Assembly (NCBI GenBank): GCA_002633005.1
Contig: NMRA01000256.1
Location: 282,120-346,119, forward strand
Source of the DNA: Phoronis australis
Taxonomy: Eukaryota; Phoronida; Phoronidae
Direction: 5' to 3'
DNA: 64,000 bases
Positions 59,665-64,000 of this stretch are shown in pieces (the stretch's first letter is position 1; each line of letters begins with the position of its first letter). Made by a program: the position numbers and the translations under genes. The notes below the pieces were generated by a model, which made no database searches, was not told the DNA's origin, and worked only from the letters and a program-made list of their open reading frames with translations.

Positions 59665-59675
59665 GACCCTCGAAT
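56710..59675 (-). CDS. DCTN1: DCTN1 exons 1-2: CAP-Gly domain
   Basis: Residues 1-69. Exon 1 (59675-59574) reads [18 protein letters not shown] then [13 protein letters not shown]. Exon 2 (56825-56710) completes it with [20 protein letters not shown] and [18 protein letters not shown]. The CAP-Gly signature is normally GKNDG; here it is GKNNG, a conservative D-to-N change. I chose ATG 59664-59662 (G at -3). The frame stays open upstream to the acceptor (SRV before the Met), so translation could begin in an upstream exon, as human p150 has about 25 more N-terminal residues. The 2.7-kb intron contains the N gap and a THAP relic. Confidence 0.93.
57910..58103. other. Assembly gap (N)
   Basis: 194 undetermined bases in DCTN1 intron 1. 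Unlike the other N joins, the flanks here do not repeat each other. Confidence 0.95.
58340..58490 (-). pseudogene. THAP zinc-finger relic
   Basis: From ATG near 58,488 the minus strand reads [17 protein letters not shown] then [10 protein letters not shown]. This is the opening of a THAP domain with the C-x4-C zinc pair and the (V/F)xxH step. The expected continuation [17 protein letters not shown] is found in the next frame, so a one-base shift separates the parts. No downstream CxxH part was found. Probably a fragment of a THAP-bearing transposon gene within DCTN1 intron 1. Confidence 0.45.
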
Positions 59676-60838
59676 CTAAAATGAAAATGAATTCTCTGAA
59701 ATGGCAGTCAGCTCACTTCAAACACTAAATTTTAAAAATCTCTTTCCCAATGTTCACAGCAGGATTAAAGTTGAGCATGGTGGGGACGCTGTCAAACTCA
59801 TTTTTTGCAGCTAAGTGCCGAAGAATAGACCACCGTATCTGAGTTTTTGGTTAATTCAATTGACTGAATAATTACAACACAGGTAATAATTTCGATAAAA
59901 ATATACTTTAACATTCAGATGGCACTGGGCACCAGACTGAAGAAAATGACAGTACATACAGACTCAACGTACTACAGCTTGAGTGAGACTCGTTAAAAGT
60001 AATGAATGCTGTGATAAACAATAAAAATTGAACACGGTGGCTCAAAATTTGAACATGGAGGCCAACCATGCTCAAAAAACCTCATGAGAATCCGGTCTCC
60101 CCAAGTTTTACTAAGTACTCTGATCATCTACATATCAATTCCGTAAGCCAAATGCGGAAATAAGTCGTAAAGGCTGAGATGGCTGAGCCACTTGCGTAAC
60201 TCTGCGTGTGCCTAGATCTTGGCTCTGGGACTAGCCGTTTCATTATGTCATCCTATACACAATCATTCTGCACGCAGAGCATTATTCTGCATAATGTACT
60301 AGTGCAAGGGTCCCCCTTCTAGTTCTCACTCCTAGAGCTCAACTTGTCCATAATCGTGTTCACTTTATAATATGAAAAAGGAAAACAGTGAGTCATGTTG
60401 TACCTAATGGGATCCCTAAGTGTAATATAATGTAATTGAACTAGTTACGTCTTTACCAAAGAAATAGCATCATCAAATCAACATGGGATTGTGACACTGG
60501 TTCAACAACAGAAGATACGATATGGCTACAAAGGGACAATACTTTTTGTGGATAGAATGACTGTGTGCGACAGCTACTAAACCACATTCCCTTTATTGAC
60601 TCAATGAAAAAAATGGTGTAGTCAATACGAGATAATGCTCTACTTGTGATGTTCAACAACGTTTCCATTAGACTTCAACTACAATTAAAGTAATGAAGGT
60701 CAACTATCAATTTTGTATGCAAATGAAGGTGTTTTTGAAAAAAAATCTTGATTGTTAGAGTATTTGCTCATCAAGTTGGAAGGATTTAAAGACATCTACA
60801 GCCTCAAAAGGAAAGGCAATAGCATAATTTATTCTTTA

Positions 60839-60895
60839 ATCAAGACTGTACATCGAAAGATTTTACCGTAAAATCTTTCGATGTACAGTCTTGAT
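60839..60895. repeat. Perfect 57-nt palindrome
   Basis: Two 28-base arms (starting ATCAAGACTGTACATCGAAA) are exact reverse complements around a single central C at 60,867. No spacer and no mismatch. See findings for hairpin or artefact readings. Confidence 0.9.
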
Positions 60896-61987
60896 AACGC
60901 TTAATCGTCGTGAGATACCGTCCAGAGTTGGTATGTGGTGCAACTCGGGACGGTCTGGGATCTACAGAAAACCATAGTTCAACTGTGAGTCTACACCAAT
61001 GTGATAAACGAGAGTAGTTCTACTTGCTGCGTCAGCTGCTGGTATGCTTATCTCTTTTATGACAAACAATGGGCGACTGGGCAAAGCGTTTTCAAAATAA
61101 TGTGGATAAATCAGTGGAGTGTGAAACCCCTGAGGTCCCTGTCCAGTCATCACGGCAATTTTACGTTATGCACTAGACCCTGGAAAAACTATCAAAGTTC
61201 TCAAATCTACCTTTTGAGTGTAGGAGCCTGTAGATGAACACATTTGGAGGAAGTTGGAAACTATAAATCCTTCCAGCACTAAAAGATATTCCTGCAATTA
61301 ACTACAGGTCTTTTTGAATAATCCTTTATTCCAACAACTAAAGGGAAAATGATATGCTCAAGGACAATGGGAATGTTCAAAGCGTTAAGGAAGGGTTGCC
61401 TGTCTGCAGGCCATGTTGGGAAGAAGCAGCACAGACGTGGACCTGTCTACATTGTGACGTGACTTTGGTGGCTTGGCCAGGGAGAATGGTAATTTGCAGA
61501 AAATCTTGCGTGTACGGCAATGTTTGGATATAACGGTCCGGACTTTGAGAACCAGGCAATGGTCACGTTATTGACATTAGTCAAATAGCGGTCCCTTATT
61601 TGGAGAACAGATTAATACACTAAATATTATTGAGAATGTTATTCAGTGACTGCCTGATTCTCTAAATCAACGACAATCTGGCAAGTGCCCCGTCATTCAG
61701 TGGATGATAATGGTTACTCTAAATCACCACTCTGACCATTGCCCCCCACACACATGGATGTAATATCACCTATCCTGACTAGAGTTCAATAACGTTAGTA
61801 TCGCGGTAGAAAAGCGAAATTTCGACATGTATTTTCAATGAGAGTATGCGATTTTGGCTTGATTTTTCTCTTCACAAGAAGCACCCACTAAACTCTAGAT
61901 TCTAGGACGCCCTACCCAGGAGTCAGGACCAGATTAGGGTAAATCGTATATCTAAACGGTAATTTGTAGTGATAGCCAAGTTTAATC

Positions 61988-62061
61988 GATCAGGGAATCG
62001 AACCAGCGACCCCGATAAAAGTGGCGAGCATGCTACCCATTTAAGCTAATAGGCAACTGCC
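61988..62061 (-). repeat. tRNA-Lys-like SINE relic
   Basis: Read on the minus strand: TGCCTATTAGCTTAAATGGG (A-box-like TAGCTTAAATGG), then a GCTCGCCACTTTTATCGGGG arm whose loop resembles the Lys anticodon (CTTTTA), then the B-box GGTTCGATTCC. The acceptor stem does not pair well, so this is a tRNA-derived repeat, not a working gene. Confidence 0.5.
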
Positions 62062-62077
62062 CGTTAGCGAGTGGCTA

Positions 62078-62990
62078 CAGGGCTCGACATAACGAGCTGC
62101 AGGTCGCATTTGCGACCTGAAATTCAGAAATGCGAGCTGAGATTTTTGTCAGCTCGTATAAAGACGCAAAATGCGACCTGGCATTTCCAACCAATGCGAG
62201 CTGAGTTTTTACACTTCTCAACAGATACCAGGCAAATACAAATCAGCTCTTGTTAATCCGACCGTTATTTGGTTGTTGCCAAATACAAGTTCAAAAGAAC
62301 ACTAACCGAAAACAGCCCTCCCGATGCTTGTAAGCAAGTCACGTGAACATGGGATATGCAGAATCGATCTTTGACGCGTTTCATTGGCTAACACTTTCGG
62401 CCACTTTTGTAAATTCCCGGATTCGCCGAAGAAAGTTTCGGACCACTGCCCCCCACATGTGATAAATCTTCACAAAACAACAGTGTTTCTATTAATTCTT
62501 AAGCGATCAACTTACCAAACTTTGTGGTGTACAAAAATGTTTATTTTTCACATAAGATGTCCTTATTACATGTACCAAATATCCATGACAATATCCCTGA
62601 TATCGCACTGCGGCACCGTTAGCGCGCAAGCGGTCCCGGCAGACAATAGTGACTTAGACTGAGATGTGCTTCTCCTTTTTATCGTATTAAGACAGCCAAA
62701 GTGAAAATGACAACCTTATTAATCGCCAAACGACGGTCACGTCTTTACTTTCAGTTGCCAAGAAATTCTCAAACCCTTTATTTGTTTCTGGGGCTACGTG
62801 CGCGAAATATGATTTGTCTTTCAAACGTTGTTGCCAATGTAAAGTGTAGGCCTACACCAGCGATTCAAGTGCGTGAACTCACGCGTGCGCACCACTTCAA
62901 AGAACAGCGACAGTCCTAAATGAAAGAGTATACCGGCTTGGCTCTGGTTTATTTGAAAATGAACTCAAAATTCCCAGTGTTTATAAAAGA
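62078..62990. mobile_element. Second copy of the hAT-like element (opposite orientation)
   Basis: Begins CAGGGCTCGACATAACGAG, with paired subterminal motifs (GGTCGCATTTGCGACC, ATGCGAGCTGAG). It then follows the reverse complement of 6358-7574, including the stretch ATTCTTAAGCGATCAACTTA and, further on, CACCACTTCAAAG and GCGACAGTCC. Similarity fades after the GGCTTGGCTCTGG stretch near 62,950; the far end is not seen. No transposase. Confidence 0.6.
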
Positions 62991-64000
62991 CCCAATGTCC
63001 CGGGACCGATATAACCCAGAACTAACGTTATCCTGTTCCGATGTTTCCCGAGGTCGATGTTCTGTAAACCCTGTATTCTATGCCCGTAGCCAGCTATTGC
63101 AACTAAACTGGCACTAGATGCGAAATTGTGGTTGAAGTTACCGATCTTTTCATTCTTCTCTTTATACACCCCCCCCTCCCCCGGCAACTTTCCGCTCCCC
63201 GAACCACCGTCATCGTAAAATGTTCAGACTCCTATAGAAACAACCTTGTTCCGGCTGAGGCGGGCAGCTAAAAAAAAATCATTCCGGGTGGCTAAAAAGG
63301 GTACAATGTAGGTGGTGACGATATCCAGAAAGTCACCCCTACCAGATGGAGTTTGCCTCGCAAAACCGTATTATTATAACGTTTCCTATCATTGCAGCAT
63401 TTTATTATCTTATTACCACAAACACTGAGGTTAACTACTATGCTCACGCACAAGCCTACTCCCTACCTTTAAAGTGTTTCATAATAAGCGCTCACTGATC
63501 TATTAAAAGTCCCCCCTTAAATTTTGAGAATTTCCAATTAAGCGCCCACAGTTCAAGCTAGCGCCCATCATTGCGCACTACAAACGACGGCGTGTGGTTT
63601 AAAATTGACACGCAGCTTACATGGTGTGTGTCACTTCCATTTTACACAACTTCAGTTTTCAAAAACGTCTTTTCACAATATGTAAAAATCAAATCCCGGA
63701 TTTGTTTGATACCTCGGAAAGAAAGTTAACACTAGTGACATGCGTGTCGTTTTGCGACTGACCTATTTTTCCCGTACTTGGAGAGTATTGAAGAGCAAAC
63801 TCGCGATTACCCGAGTTAGTTTGAATCGTTAACGACTTTGATGACGGCCAGTAGCAGACCAGATCTAACAAAATCCCGGATACTTTTACAACGGGCATTT
63901 CCTCCCTTTTCACATCGCAAATTTAGCTACTCGTATGCACAAGTCAGTTAGAAAGCACTGATTCAACTTTCAGGCCGGCAACTTGCCTTGCGCTCTAGAG

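Larger units (their letters stand above)
59676..64000. other. 5' flank or first intron of DCTN1, no gene seen
   Basis: Must contain at least one upstream non-coding (or short coding) exon of DCTN1 unless it lies off the right edge, but I cannot place it. Recognisable content is repetitive: a perfect palindrome (60,839-60,895), a tRNA-Lys-like relic (61,988-62,061), a hAT-like element (from 62,078), a C-rich run (63,168-63,181), and relics around 63,240-63,600 with GCGCCCA and AAGCGCCCAC motifs. Confidence 0.4.

Overview
This is a stretch of an intron-rich animal nuclear genome. It holds long multi-exon genes with GT-AG introns, many small foldback and hAT-like repeats, tRNA-derived SINEs, minisatellites, and assembly gaps whose flanks repeat. 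The two recognisable conserved genes are closer to vertebrate proteins than I would expect for an insect or nematode. THAP-type and P2X7-like ORFs sit at the left edge. Two near-identical haplotypes seem to have been laid side by side. I infer a highly heterozygous marine invertebrate, most likely a deuterostome such as a lancelet, but the sequence alone does not fix the species.

Layout. Bases 1-900 hold a broken THAP-type gene (+) and the first exon of a P2X7-like Cys-rich protein (-). From 6.27 to 11.71 kb is a five-exon PC-esterase (PCED1/FAM113) gene on +; its introns are full of hAT-like non-autonomous elements and one minisatellite. From 59.66 kb down to 15.73 kb, on the minus strand, I could assemble a complete dynactin subunit 1 (p150Glued) gene. 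It has 31 coding exons, all joining in phase, 4,017 coding nt and 1,338 aa (human p150 is about 1,280). The protein runs from CAP-Gly through a Ser/basic linker, coiled coil 1, intercoiled domain and coiled coil 2 to the C-terminal tail. PCED1 and DCTN1 are convergent.

Nested inside the 10.3-kb DCTN1 intron 5 (43,977-54,238), on the opposite strand, is a small secreted C-type lectin gene. It has its own TATA box, a non-coding leader exon, a signal peptide, and QPD/WND Ca2+/sugar-site motifs. Other DCTN1 introns hold a higher-order tandem array of CTCF-like motifs (33.5-35.1 kb), a triplet of tandem tRNA-like SINE units (38.1-38.3 kb), a 1.2-kb inverted-repeat element, and minisatellites. Upstream of DCTN1 (59.7-64 kb) are a tRNA-Lys-like SINE relic, a second copy of the hAT element seen in PCED1, and a perfect 57-nt palindrome, but no further gene I can support.

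Assembly cautions. Three of the four N joins (10,146; 14,930; 30,116-30,285) are flanked by near-identical sequence, so local duplications there are probably unmerged haplotypes or overlapping contigs. This includes the repeated DCTN1 exons 18 and 19. No rRNA, intact tRNA or CRISPR array was found, and no exotic multi-gene system is evident. The nested lectin and the CTCF-like array are the most interesting items.
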